Shown here: positions 7,605 through 15,357 of the stretch, in pieces
Numbering within the stretch: the stretch's first letter is position 1
How the letters are laid out: the number at the start of each line of letters is the position of its first letter
Assembly (NCBI GenBank): GCA_012727425.1
Contig: JAAYHQ010000079.1
Location: 1 to 64,000 of the forward strand
Origin: Bacillota bacterium
Lineage (GTDB): Bacteria; Bacillota; UBA4882; UBA10575
DNA length: 64,000 bases
Reading direction: 5' to 3'
Made by a program: the position numbers and the translations under genes
Notes under the pieces: generated by a model
The model's input: the letters and a program-made list of their open reading frames with translations, nothing else
Databases searched by the model: none
What the model was told of the DNA's origin: nothing

Positions 7605-8090
7605 TTGACTTTCGACCCCGGCCAGGAGCGGCGCGGCGGCCGGCTGCACTGGTTGGATCTGCTCTTGGGGCTGGCGCTTCTGGCCTTGATCGGACGAACG
7701 CTGGTTCAAGCTTGGCCCCGTGTTGACCCGAAAGCGTTGAAGACGGTCCGGCTGGAAGTGGTGGTGGAAGCGCTGGCCGCTGAACAGGCGGCCCAGATTG
7801 CGGTTGGCCAGTGGGTTAAGGACCGCACAACCGGTGAATTTATGGGGAAGATTATCAAAAAAACCACTCCTTCCGGTTTGGACCCGGCGGTGCGGGATTG
7901 GGGCGAAGCGTTTCCCCGAAACGACCGGCCGGGGCTGGTGTTGGTTTTGGAACGGGAGGGGAAGATTGTGGCGCGGGAAGGAGTCTTTTTTGGCCGGGAG
8001 ATCGTCCGGTCCGGGCAACAACGGGACTTTCACACCTTTTATGTGGAATTTACCGGTACCATCAACCGGATGCTGGTGGTTGAGGAGTGA
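7605..8090 (+). CDS. DUF4330 family membrane-anchored protein
   Basis: A 161-residue protein with one membrane segment near residues 14-34 (LHWLDLLLGLALLALIG), followed by an extracytoplasmic domain. This is the layout of DUF4330 proteins, which commonly sit in exopolysaccharide or secondary-wall-polymer clusters. The start is TTG 7605, 14 bases after the lipoprotein stop. The last codons overlap the next gene by 4 bases, so the two are translationally coupled. The molecular role of the family is unknown. Confidence 0.68.
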   Translation: MTFDPGQERRGGRLHWLDLLLGLALLALIGRTLVQAWPRVDPKALKTVRLEVVVEALAAEQAAQIAVGQWVKDRTTGEFMGKIIKKTTPSGLDPAVRDWGEAFPRNDRPGLVLVLEREGKIVAREGVFFGREIVRSGQQRDFHTFYVEFTGTINRMLVVEE

Positions 8091-9253
8091 AGCAGGTGCA
8101 GCGCCGGGTTTTGGCCTATTGGCCCCGCCTCTTCTTTTTTACTTTCGTCTTGATCCTTTTGCAGCCGCAGGAATTGTTGGCGTATCTTTTTTTTCTCCCG
8201 GCTTTTTTTCTCCCCTTATCCGGCCGGGGACAGTACAGACCGCTTTACCTCTGGTTAGGCTGGTCTTTTTTTTCTACGCTCTGGGCACCGGGGTCCGCTT
8301 CTCTGTTGCGCACTTGGGGGGCAGAGGGCATCATCGCCGGGGCCGGTTATGTTGCCGGTCTTTTTGGCCGTGAGGACCGGCGGTGGTTGGTTGCTTTGCA
8401 AGTCATCGGTTTGCTTACGGGCGGGCTGATCCTGGTCCAGGCGGCGGTTGCCCCTTCTTTCCCTCCGGGTTGGGTGGCGCCGGCCGAACGGGGCGTACTC
8501 CCTTTCCGGGCCACCGGCCTTTGGAGCAACCCCAACCGTACCGGGTTGTTCTTGGCTTATCTGCTCCCCCTTTTTCTAGCCGGTGCGGAAGAAGCGAAGG
8601 GAAAGACCCGCCGGCGCCGGTCAGGCGTCTTCCTGGCTATGGTGCTTATCGGTTTGACGGCAACGGCCTTGCTTTTTACCTACGCCCGGACCGCCTGGGT
8701 GGCCGCCCTGGTCGCCCTCTTTTTGTATTGGGGACCCCGGGAACCGGCCAACTGCCGCCGTTTAGTTGCGGCCATCCTTCTCCTGGCCGGTTTCATGCCG
8801 TCGGTGGCGGGCCGGATCGGGACCAATCCATTGGCCAGCGGGACGGTGGCGTACCGTTTCTTGATTTGGCAGGAAACCTGGTCGCTGGTGCAGAAATACC
8901 CCGTGACGGGAGCCGGCCACCATGAACTACGGTTGGCATTACGGCCTCTGCGGGTTGACCACGTCCATAACCATTATCTACAACTGGCCGCGGAGAAGGG
9001 GATCCCCGCCTTGCTCGTTTTTGGGTGGTTGCTTTGGCGGTTCCGCCAGTCCGCCTGCCGTCTGGGGAAAGAGGGCCGGGATGACCGGCTGTTATGGGGA
9101 GTGCGCGCCGCCTTCGGCGGTCAACTGGTCGCCGGCTTGGCCGAGAGCATCTGGGCGGTTCCGCTCGGCTCTTTTTTCTTCTGGTTTGCCTTTGCACTGG
9201 TAACCGCCGAAGGGAAACCGGCGGTCACCAGCGCAGCGGAGACCCCTGTTTAG
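8087..9253 (+). CDS. O-antigen-ligase/Wzy-type polytopic membrane protein
   Basis: A 388-residue protein with about ten hydrophobic segments. It carries the Wzy_C signature, with RATGLWSNPNRTGLFLAY near residue 145 and an extracytoplasmic loop with VTGAGHHELRLAL and VDHVHNHYLQLAAEKG near residues 275-305. The family polymerises undecaprenyl-linked glycan units or ligates them to an acceptor. The GTG start overlaps the previous stop. In this cluster it probably joins or polymerises the polymer that CsaB and TagA help to make. Confidence 0.85.
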   Translation: MKQVQRRVLAYWPRLFFFTFVLILLQPQELLAYLFFLPAFFLPLSGRGQYRPLYLWLGWSFFSTLWAPGSASLLRTWGAEGIIAGAGYVAGLFGREDRRWLVALQVIGLLTGGLILVQAAVAPSFPPGWVAPAERGVLPFRATGLWSNPNRTGLFLAYLLPLFLAGAEEAKGKTRRRRSGVFLAMVLIGLTATALLFTYARTAWVAALVALFLYWGPREPANCRRLVAAILLLAGFMPSVAGRIGTNPLASGTVAYRFLIWQETWSLVQKYPVTGAGHHELRLALRPLRVDHVHNHYLQLAAEKGIPALLVFGWLLWRFRQSACRLGKEGRDDRLLWGVRAAFGGQLVAGLAESIWAVPLGSFFFWFAFALVTAEGKPAVTSAAETPV

Positions 9254-9282
9254 CGTGGCCGGTGGAGCATTGGGGGGGTTTG

Positions 9283-10350
9283 ATGCCGAAGGTCTTTCTC
9301 TTTGGCTATTATGGTTTTGGCAACCTTGGGGACGAACTTTTATGCGCTTACTACACCCAAATCTTTCGACAATATTTCCCCGGTTTTGAGCTGGTGGTCT
9401 TGACCGGGAACAAGCACCAAAGCGCTCAGGACGGGGAGGCTCCTTATACTGTGGCCAACCGCTGGAACCTCTGGCGCCTGGGACGGATGATGGCCCCGGG
9501 GGATCTTTTGGTGGGGGGCGGCGGGAGTATCTTTCAGGATGTAACCAGCAAGCGGAGTCTCCTTTATTATCTGTCGCTTTTGCGTATGGGCCACCGGCGA
9601 GGGGTGGCGATCATCCTGACCGGTCAGGGGATCGGTCCTCTGTCTTCTTGGGGGCGGAAAGCAGCCCGCCCGGTTTTGAACTTGGCGGAAACCATTGGCT
9701 GCCGTGACCAAAACTCCCTCATGACGTTGGCGGAGATGGAAGTGAACATCCCCCAGCTTTACTTGGGGGTGGATCCCTTGTGGGACTATCCTTTCCCCAC
9801 GGCTTGGTCAAGCATGGCCCCGCGAAAAAAGCGCACACCGGTGGTGGGCTATATTTTCCGGGCGGGGCGGGGGAGGAAAAAGAAGGAACTGCTTTTGACT
9901 TTAAACTCGTTGTTTGGTAATTTACAACTTATTACGCTGTCCCCCGCGGATGAGCAGGCGGCGTACCAACTGGCCGACGAGCTAAAACTGATCCCGCCCT
10001 GGTGTATCCGGGAGCCGGCGGAATTCTTTACTGTCGCTGCCGAGTTAAGCGTGGTGCTTAGTGAACGTTTGCACGGCTTGTTACTGGCCGCCCGTTACCG
10101 CCTTCCCGGGATTGGTCTGGGCGCGGATCCGAAACTCCACGCCTTCTGCCGCCAAGTGGGCTGGACCTGTTGGTCGTGGCCGGATCCTTCCTTGTTATTG
10201 GGGGTCTGCACGGTAATTAAAAAGATTTTGGCGGATCCAGTCGCTGCTTACCAGGAGGTTTGGCAGCAGGCGGCGCTTATGGAGCAAAAAGGAGAGGAGG
10301 ACCGGCGGTGGTTTATCAACCAGGTGCAGGCGGTGCTGGCGAAAGGTTAG
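9283..10350 (+). CDS. csaB: Polysaccharide pyruvyl transferase CsaB
   Basis: A 356-residue enzyme with the CsaB N terminus FLFGYYGFGNLGDE, the motif DLLVGGGGSIFQD near residue 75 and SERLHGLLLAARY near residue 265. CsaB adds pyruvate ketals to secondary cell wall polymer, creating the ligand for SLH domains. The ATG follows a G-rich ribosome binding site; the longer frame starts inside the ligase gene. An SLH-domain protein lies 1.8 kb downstream, which supports the role. It overlaps the next gene by 43 bases. Confidence 0.9.
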   Translation: MPKVFLFGYYGFGNLGDELLCAYYTQIFRQYFPGFELVVLTGNKHQSAQDGEAPYTVANRWNLWRLGRMMAPGDLLVGGGGSIFQDVTSKRSLLYYLSLLRMGHRRGVAIILTGQGIGPLSSWGRKAARPVLNLAETIGCRDQNSLMTLAEMEVNIPQLYLGVDPLWDYPFPTAWSSMAPRKKRTPVVGYIFRAGRGRKKKELLLTLNSLFGNLQLITLSPADEQAAYQLADELKLIPPWCIREPAEFFTVAAELSVVLSERLHGLLLAARYRLPGIGLGADPKLHAFCRQVGWTCWSWPDPSLLLGVCTVIKKILADPVAAYQEVWQQAALMEQKGEEDRRWFINQVQAVLAKG

Positions 10351-11075
10351 GGGTGTTGGGGTTTCCGGTCGATCCGCTTTCGCTGACCGCCGCGGTGGAC
10401 CGGTTGGCGGCCGCCCTTGCCGTCGGTGAACGGTTAAGGGTGGTGACGCTGAACCCGGAGATGGTGATGGCAGGCTTGGACCATCCTGAGCTGCAAAAGG
10501 CGCTCCGCGGAGCCGATCTGGTGGTTCCCGACGGGATCGGTATTGTTTGGGCGCTGCGGCGGCAGGGTTGGCACCAGCAAGAACGGGTGACCGGGGTTGA
10601 TCTGGTCGAGACCCTGCTGGCGCGGGAACAAGCCGGCGGGTACCGCCTGTTTTTACTCGGCGGTGAACCGGGGGTGGGGGAACAGGCGGCGGCCCGCATC
10701 CGGCAGCGTTGGCCCGGGTTGTCGGTGGCCGGGGTCGCCCATGGTTTTTTTTCGCCGGCTGATGACGCACGGGTTGTGGCGGCGATCAACCGGGCCCGCG
10801 CGGATCTGCTTTTGGTCGGGATGGGGATCCCCCGCCAGGAACTGTGGCTTGACCGGTACTGGTCTGACCTGGCGGTGACGGTGGGGATCGGGGTCGGCGG
10901 TCTTCTTGATCTTTGGGCGGGCCGGAGTAAAAGAGCGCCGGTTTGGCTTAGGAACATTGGTCTGGAATGGGCGTACCGGGTCTGGCGGGAACCGGCCCGG
11001 TGGCGGCGGTTACGGGTTTTGCCCCCGTTTGTCCGCATGGTCCGCGCCGCCCACCCGCACAAGAAGAAGGATTGA
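10308..11075 (+). CDS. tagA: WecG/TagA/CpsF family glycosyltransferase
   Basis: A 255-residue cytoplasmic glycosyltransferase. Family motifs are RVVTLNPEMVMAG, VVPDGIGIVWALR with its DG pair, LFLLGGEPGVGEQAA, LLVGMGIPRQELWL and a C-terminal GLEWAYRVWREPARWRR. TagA-type enzymes transfer N-acetylmannosamine to undecaprenyl-PP-GlcNAc, the committed step of wall polymer linkage units. GTG 10308 is chosen because GGAGAGGAGG lies 7 bases upstream. The actual sugar specificity here is not proven. Confidence 0.87.
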   Translation: MVYQPGAGGAGERLGVLGFPVDPLSLTAAVDRLAAALAVGERLRVVTLNPEMVMAGLDHPELQKALRGADLVVPDGIGIVWALRRQGWHQQERVTGVDLVETLLAREQAGGYRLFLLGGEPGVGEQAAARIRQRWPGLSVAGVAHGFFSPADDARVVAAINRARADLLLVGMGIPRQELWLDRYWSDLAVTVGIGVGGLLDLWAGRSKRAPVWLRNIGLEWAYRVWREPARWRRLRVLPPFVRMVRAAHPHKKKD

Positions 11076-11090
11076 TGAGGAGGAGAACAG

Positions 11091-11954
11091 ATGGGGCAAA
11101 GGAAGGGGATCGGCAACCGCCTGAAAAGGAGCATCATTGATTATCTCGGGATTTTTTTGGGAGTTAATCTCACCGCCCTGGCTTTGGTCTGGTTTTTGAT
11201 TCCCAACAAAATTGCCGCCGGCGGGGTCAGCGGGCTGGCGACGATCCTGTATTATCTGTGGCGGTGGCCGGTGGGGGTGGTCATGCTCCTGGTGAATATC
11301 CCCCTCTTTCTGGCATGCCTTTTTGTTTTTGGGCCCAGTTTTGGGGTGAAGACCGTCTTCGGCACCGTCTTGCTGGCGGTGGCGGTCGAGTACTGGGGCG
11401 CGATGGTCCACCCGTTGACCATCGACCCCCTGTTGGGCTCCTTGTGGGGCGGAGTCTTGGCCGGCGCGGGGGTGGGGGTCGCCCTTCGCTACCATGGGAC
11501 AACCGGCGGGACGGATCTGGCCGCGAAACTGCTGGCCCATTTCACCAGTTTGTCGATGGGGCAAGCGCTTTTAGTGCTCGACGGCTTGGTGATTGCCCTG
11601 GCCGGTTTGGCCTTTCAATCGGTGGATCTCATGCTCTACGCCTTGATCTCAATTGTAGTTTCTGGTAAAATTATAGATGGCGTATTAGATGGTTTTAACT
11701 ACTCAAAAGGGGTTTACATCATCTCCGACCGGGCCGAACGGATCGCCCAACGGATCCTGACTGAACTGGACCGGGGGGTCACCGGTCTGCGCGGACGCGG
11801 CTTCTATTCGGGCCAGGAACGCGAGGTTCTGCTCTGTGTGATTGGGCGGACGGAAGAGATGCGGTTGAAACGGCTGGTGAAGGAGGAAGACCCGAAGGCT
11901 TTTGTGATTATTACGACCGTCCATGAAGTGTTGGGGGAAGGGTTTAAAGAATAG
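11091..11954 (+). CDS. YitT family membrane protein (DUF161/DUF2179)
   Basis: A 287-residue protein with five to six membrane segments in residues 15-190, including the repeat-type motif NKIAAGGVSGLATILYY and GTTGGTDLAAKL. A cytoplasmic DUF2179 domain follows (GVTGLRGRGFYSGQEREVLL, residues about 225-285). Members are common in Firmicutes and of unknown transport function. AGGAGGAG precedes the ATG, 15 bases after tagA. Confidence 0.88.
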   Translation: MGQRKGIGNRLKRSIIDYLGIFLGVNLTALALVWFLIPNKIAAGGVSGLATILYYLWRWPVGVVMLLVNIPLFLACLFVFGPSFGVKTVFGTVLLAVAVEYWGAMVHPLTIDPLLGSLWGGVLAGAGVGVALRYHGTTGGTDLAAKLLAHFTSLSMGQALLVLDGLVIALAGLAFQSVDLMLYALISIVVSGKIIDGVLDGFNYSKGVYIISDRAERIAQRILTELDRGVTGLRGRGFYSGQEREVLLCVIGRTEEMRLKRLVKEEDPKAFVIITTVHEVLGEGFKE

Positions 11955-12150
11955 AATAAATTAACAGCGCCCTGTATCCGTGGATGATTATGATGAAATT
12001 ATCTAGTGAAAAAGGGAGGAATTTGATCCAAGAAAGAGAATAATATGGTATAAGAGCCATCCTTGTGTTTTAGGAGGTTGGGGGGATGAAGCGTTCCTAA
12101 GTATCTCCAGTTCTCCTTGGCTCAAAAATACATAAAGAAGGAGGATGAGA

Positions 12151-12753
12151 ATGAGAAAAGTACTGGTCGTCTTAGTTTCGCTCGCGATGCTGTTCTCAGT
12201 CGTTCCGGTAGCGATGGGTGCCTTTGAGGATGCGCCGAAAGCGACCCACTGGGCATATGACAACTTTGTTCTGTTGTATAATGCCGGGTTGTTAAAAGGC
12301 TACCCCGACGGTACCTTCAAGGGCGAAAGGTATGCCACCCGTTACGAAATGGTGGAATTGACCGCTCGCATCTTGAAGTATCTGGAAAGCCAGATCGATG
12401 GCGGCGCTACCCTCCCTGAGAACGGTGGACGGGTTGCTCTGACCGAAGCCCAGGCTAAACGGTTGATTAGCCAGGTTTTAGCGGACGAGCAAGTGGCCAC
12501 TGCTGCTGATATCGACGCCATTTATGATGCTCTGCGCAGCTTGGAAGAAGAATTCAGGACCGAATTGGATTTGCGCAGTGACGTCAACATTTCTTTCCTG
12601 GTGAGCAGAGTTGACGCCCTCGAAACCAAGGTCGACGAACAAGAGGCCAGACTCGAAGCCGTTGAGCAGCAGACCAAGTCCAACAAGACCATTGGTATTG
12701 TTGCGTTGATTTTGGGTGTGGCTGGCATCATCTTTGGGTTTGTGCCCAATTAA
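12151..12753 (+). CDS. SLH-domain/coiled-coil/C-terminal membrane anchor protein (Omp-alpha-like tether)
   Basis: A 200-residue protein. A signal peptide at 1-24 is followed by one SLH domain at about 26-75 (THWAYDNFVLLYNAGLLKGY, TRYEMVE). A long charged heptad-type region at about 85-175 carries LRSLEEEFRTELDL and VDALETKVDEQEARLEAVEQ. A hydrophobic C-terminal segment, TIGIVALILGVAGIIFGFV, ends the protein. This order is that of Thermotoga Omp-alpha, which links peptidoglycan to the outer membrane, but is shorter. The ATG at 12151 has AAGGAGG 6-7 bases upstream; ATG 12145 abuts it. Regulation was not recognised. Confidence 0.82.
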   Translation: MRKVLVVLVSLAMLFSVVPVAMGAFEDAPKATHWAYDNFVLLYNAGLLKGYPDGTFKGERYATRYEMVELTARILKYLESQIDGGATLPENGGRVALTEAQAKRLISQVLADEQVATAADIDAIYDALRSLEEEFRTELDLRSDVNISFLVSRVDALETKVDEQEARLEAVEQQTKSNKTIGIVALILGVAGIIFGFVPN

Positions 12754-12782
12754 GTTGACAGCTACATACGGGTGATGATATG

Positions 12783-12816
12783 CGAAAAAGGCCGTTAACG
12801 ATGACGGCCTTTTTTC
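12783..12816 (+). terminator. Intrinsic terminator of the SLH gene
   Basis: AAAAAGGCCGT (785-795 of 12 kb) pairs perfectly with ACGGCCTTTTT (12804-12814), followed by a T run. It separates the SLH gene from pcrA. Confidence 0.9.
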
Positions 12817-12867
12817 ATGGGCCGTAGGGCGTTTGGGCTTGACGCTTGAAGCGCCATCTGGTTTTCC

Positions 12868-12897
12868 TTGACAGAAGAAAGATTGGTGTGGTAGATT
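12868..12897 (+). promoter_or_regulatory. Promoter of pcrA leader
   Basis: TTGACA (12868-12873) and TAGATT (12892-12897) with an 18-base spacer. Transcription would start near 12904, giving a leader of about 165 bases. Confidence 0.6.
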
Positions 12898-12903
12898 TAC
12901 TTT

Positions 12904-13068
12904 TAAATAGGTGAACACAACCCTAGTGTATGATCTCCGCCGGGACTCAGTGGTCTAACCCAGTGGTCGAAAGATACGGTGACAAGAAGTTCGGGTCAGC
13001 GGTGTAGGCCGTTGGGCTCCGGCGTCAACGACCAGCGGAAGAAGTAAGAATTTGGGGGCTACTAAAAA
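12904..13068 (+). other. Structured leader RNA upstream of pcrA (unassigned)
   Basis: There is no gene between the SLH terminator and pcrA (315 bases). The transcribed leader holds CGCCGG (12938-12943) able to pair with CCGGCG (13019-13024), a hairpin CAGCGG (12997-13002) with CCGTTG (13009-13014), and TGGTCG (12964-12969) complementary to CGACCA (13029-13034). CAGTGGTC occurs twice, 15 bases apart. No riboswitch class was recognised and no terminator is visible, so translation control or an independent RNA are both possible. Confidence 0.4.
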
Positions 13069-15249
13069 TTGGAATTATGGAGGAACGAACTGAACCCGGC
13101 ACAATGGGAAGCGGTCTGCCATACTGAAGGACCGCTTTTGATTTTAGCGGGTGCCGGGAGCGGTAAGACGCGGGTGCTGACTTACCGCATCGCGAAACTT
13201 TTACAGAACGGGGTTGATCCCCGGCGGATCCTGGCGGTTACCTTTACCAACAAGGCCGCCCAGGAGATGCGGGAGCGGGTGGAGCAGTTGATTGGCCCGC
13301 AGGCGGAACTGATTTGGCTCATGACCTTTCATGCAACCTGTGTCCGGATTTTGCGCCGGGACGGGGCGGCGATTGGGGTGGCACCCAATTTTGTGATCTA
13401 TGATACGCAAGACCAGTTGATCGTGGTGCGGGAGGTCTTGCGCGAGTTGAATATCAGTGAGACAACCTGTAACCCCCGGGCGGTGCTAGCCACCATCTCC
13501 CGGGCGAAGAACGAGTTGGTCGGGCCCGAGGAATATGCGGCCGATGCGGTTGATTTCTGGGCCAGTATCGTTAAGAAAGTGTACCCGCTTTACCAAAAGA
13601 AACTGGCCGACAATGGGGCCGTCGACTTTGATGATCTGATCGGTTTGACGATCCGCCTGTTCCGGGAGTGCCCGGCCGTGCTTGAGAAATACCAGGAACG
13701 ATTTAGGTATATCTTGATCGACGAGTACCAAGACACCAACTACGCCCAATACGTTTTCGTCCGTTTACTGGCGGACAAATACCGTAATCTGTGTGTGGTG
13801 GGCGATGACGACCAGTCCATCTACGGGTTCCGCAATGCCGACATCCGGAACATCCTTGATTTCGAAAAGGATTATCCCGAGGTTAAAGTGGTCAAGTTGG
13901 AACAGAACTACCGGTCAACGCAGAACATTTTACGGGTGGCCAACGAAGTGATCCGGAACAACCATTCGCGGAAGACGAAGACTCTTTGGACCGAGAACGA
14001 CGAAGGGGAACCCGTCACGCTCATTACCGCCGCCGATGAACGGGAAGAGGCTTGGCTGGTGGCGGCGACCCTGGAAGAGTTGATCCGGACCGAAGGTTAC
14101 CGCTACTCCGATTTCGCTTTTTTGTACCGGACCAATGCGCAGTCACGGGTGTTTGAAGAAGTATTGATCCAAAAAGGCCTTCCCTACCAAGTGGTTGGGG
14201 GGCAACGCTTCTATGACCGCAAGGAGATCCGGGATCTGCTCAGCTACTTAAAACTGGTCTATAACCCGAACGACCGGATCAGTTTGCGGCGGGTGATTAA
14301 CACCCCAAAACGGGGGATCGGCGAGGCCACCTTGGAACGGTTTTTTTCCTTTATGGAGGCCCAAGGTTTGAATACCAGGGAAGCCTTCCGGCGCGTTGCG
14401 GAAGTACCCGGTTTAACCGGCCGGGCCGGGCAAGCCCTCGCCGGCTTTGCCGCCTTTTTAGAAGAGATGCTGACCTTAAAAGAGAACCTTTCGGTCTCCA
14501 ACTTAACGCGAGCAATTTTGGATAAATCCGGCTACCTGGCCAGTTTGCAGCAGGAGGGGACGGTGGAAGCCGAGAGCAGGTTGGAGAACCTGAACGAGTT
14601 CCTCTCGATCACTGCCGGTTTTGAAAAGGAGAGCGACGACCAGTCGTTGGGTGCCTTCCTCGAGACCGTGGCTTTGGTGGCCGAGGTCGATCAGTACCAG
14701 GAGCAAGAGAGCATAACGCTGATGACGATCCATTCGGCCAAAGGGTTGGAGTTTCCCGTTGTCTTTCTGGTTGGGATGGAAGAGGGCATCTTTCCCCACA
14801 GCCGTTCGCTGATGGAAGAAACGGAGTTGGAGGAAGAACGGCGCCTTTGTTACGTGGGGATGACCCGCGCCCGCCAGCGTTTGTACCTCTCCTATGCGCA
14901 GATGCGCACCCTTTACGGTAACTTTCAGTACCAAGTGCCCTCCCGGTTTATTCAGGAGATCCCCGCGGCGCTCCTGCGGCGCCGGGAAGCAACGGCACCC
15001 GAACCGCCGGGGACGGGCACCCATGGTTCCCGGTCCTTGCCACCAGCAGCGGCCCCGCCAGCCGCGCTACGGCCGGCCGGGTCCGTTACTTACCGCCCCG
15101 GGGATAAGGTGTTCCACCGGAAGTGGGGACAAGGAACAGTGATCACCGTTGAGGGGAGCGGACAAGAGGCCAAGGTAAAGGTGGCCTTTCCCGGGTTGGG
15201 GATTAAAGAACTCCTGGTTGAGCTGGCACCGCTGGAAAAGGTAGACTGA
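13069..15249 (+). CDS. pcrA: ATP-dependent DNA helicase PcrA/UvrD
   Basis: A 726-residue superfamily 1A 3'-5' helicase for repair and rolling-circle replication. It has the Q motif (LNPAQWEAV), Walker A LAGAGSGKT near residue 28, TFTNKAAQEMRERV, Walker B DEYQDTNYAQY near 223, GDDDQSIYGFRNAD, QNYRSTQNIL, and motif VI YVGMTRARQRLYLS near 600. The C-terminal beta domain (GDKVFHRKWGQGTVITVEG) is the PcrA Tudor-like RNA-polymerase-binding end. The start is TTG 13069 behind GGGGG; the ATG eight bases on is out of frame. Confidence 0.96.
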   Translation: MELWRNELNPAQWEAVCHTEGPLLILAGAGSGKTRVLTYRIAKLLQNGVDPRRILAVTFTNKAAQEMRERVEQLIGPQAELIWLMTFHATCVRILRRDGAAIGVAPNFVIYDTQDQLIVVREVLRELNISETTCNPRAVLATISRAKNELVGPEEYAADAVDFWASIVKKVYPLYQKKLADNGAVDFDDLIGLTIRLFRECPAVLEKYQERFRYILIDEYQDTNYAQYVFVRLLADKYRNLCVVGDDDQSIYGFRNADIRNILDFEKDYPEVKVVKLEQNYRSTQNILRVANEVIRNNHSRKTKTLWTENDEGEPVTLITAADEREEAWLVAATLEELIRTEGYRYSDFAFLYRTNAQSRVFEEVLIQKGLPYQVVGGQRFYDRKEIRDLLSYLKLVYNPNDRISLRRVINTPKRGIGEATLERFFSFMEAQGLNTREAFRRVAEVPGLTGRAGQALAGFAAFLEEMLTLKENLSVSNLTRAILDKSGYLASLQQEGTVEAESRLENLNEFLSITAGFEKESDDQSLGAFLETVALVAEVDQYQEQESITLMTIHSAKGLEFPVVFLVGMEEGIFPHSRSLMEETELEEERRLCYVGMTRARQRLYLSYAQMRTLYGNFQYQVPSRFIQEIPAALLRRREATAPEPPGTGTHGSRSLPPAAAPPAALRPAGSVTYRPGDKVFHRKWGQGTVITVEGSGQEAKVKVAFPGLGIKELLVELAPLEKVD

Positions 15250-15357
15250 CCGTCTGCCAACATCTTCCGGCTATTGCCGGCGGTCCGCAGGGCAGGAACG
15301 CTTGGTTGCAAGTCGAAGATTCAAACGATGAAGATTGCTTTGGCGGGAGGATTCAAT

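Noticed and set aside
10195..11137. Long minus-strand frames opposite tagA
   Set aside because: The plus strand encodes a conserved glycosyltransferase; the minus-strand products are Pro/Arg/Ser-rich shadows of high-GC codons.
12086..12100. Four-codon ORF MKRS behind a strong AGGAGG site upstream of the SLH gene
   Set aside because: Too short to support; could be a leader peptide, but no attenuator structure is visible around it.
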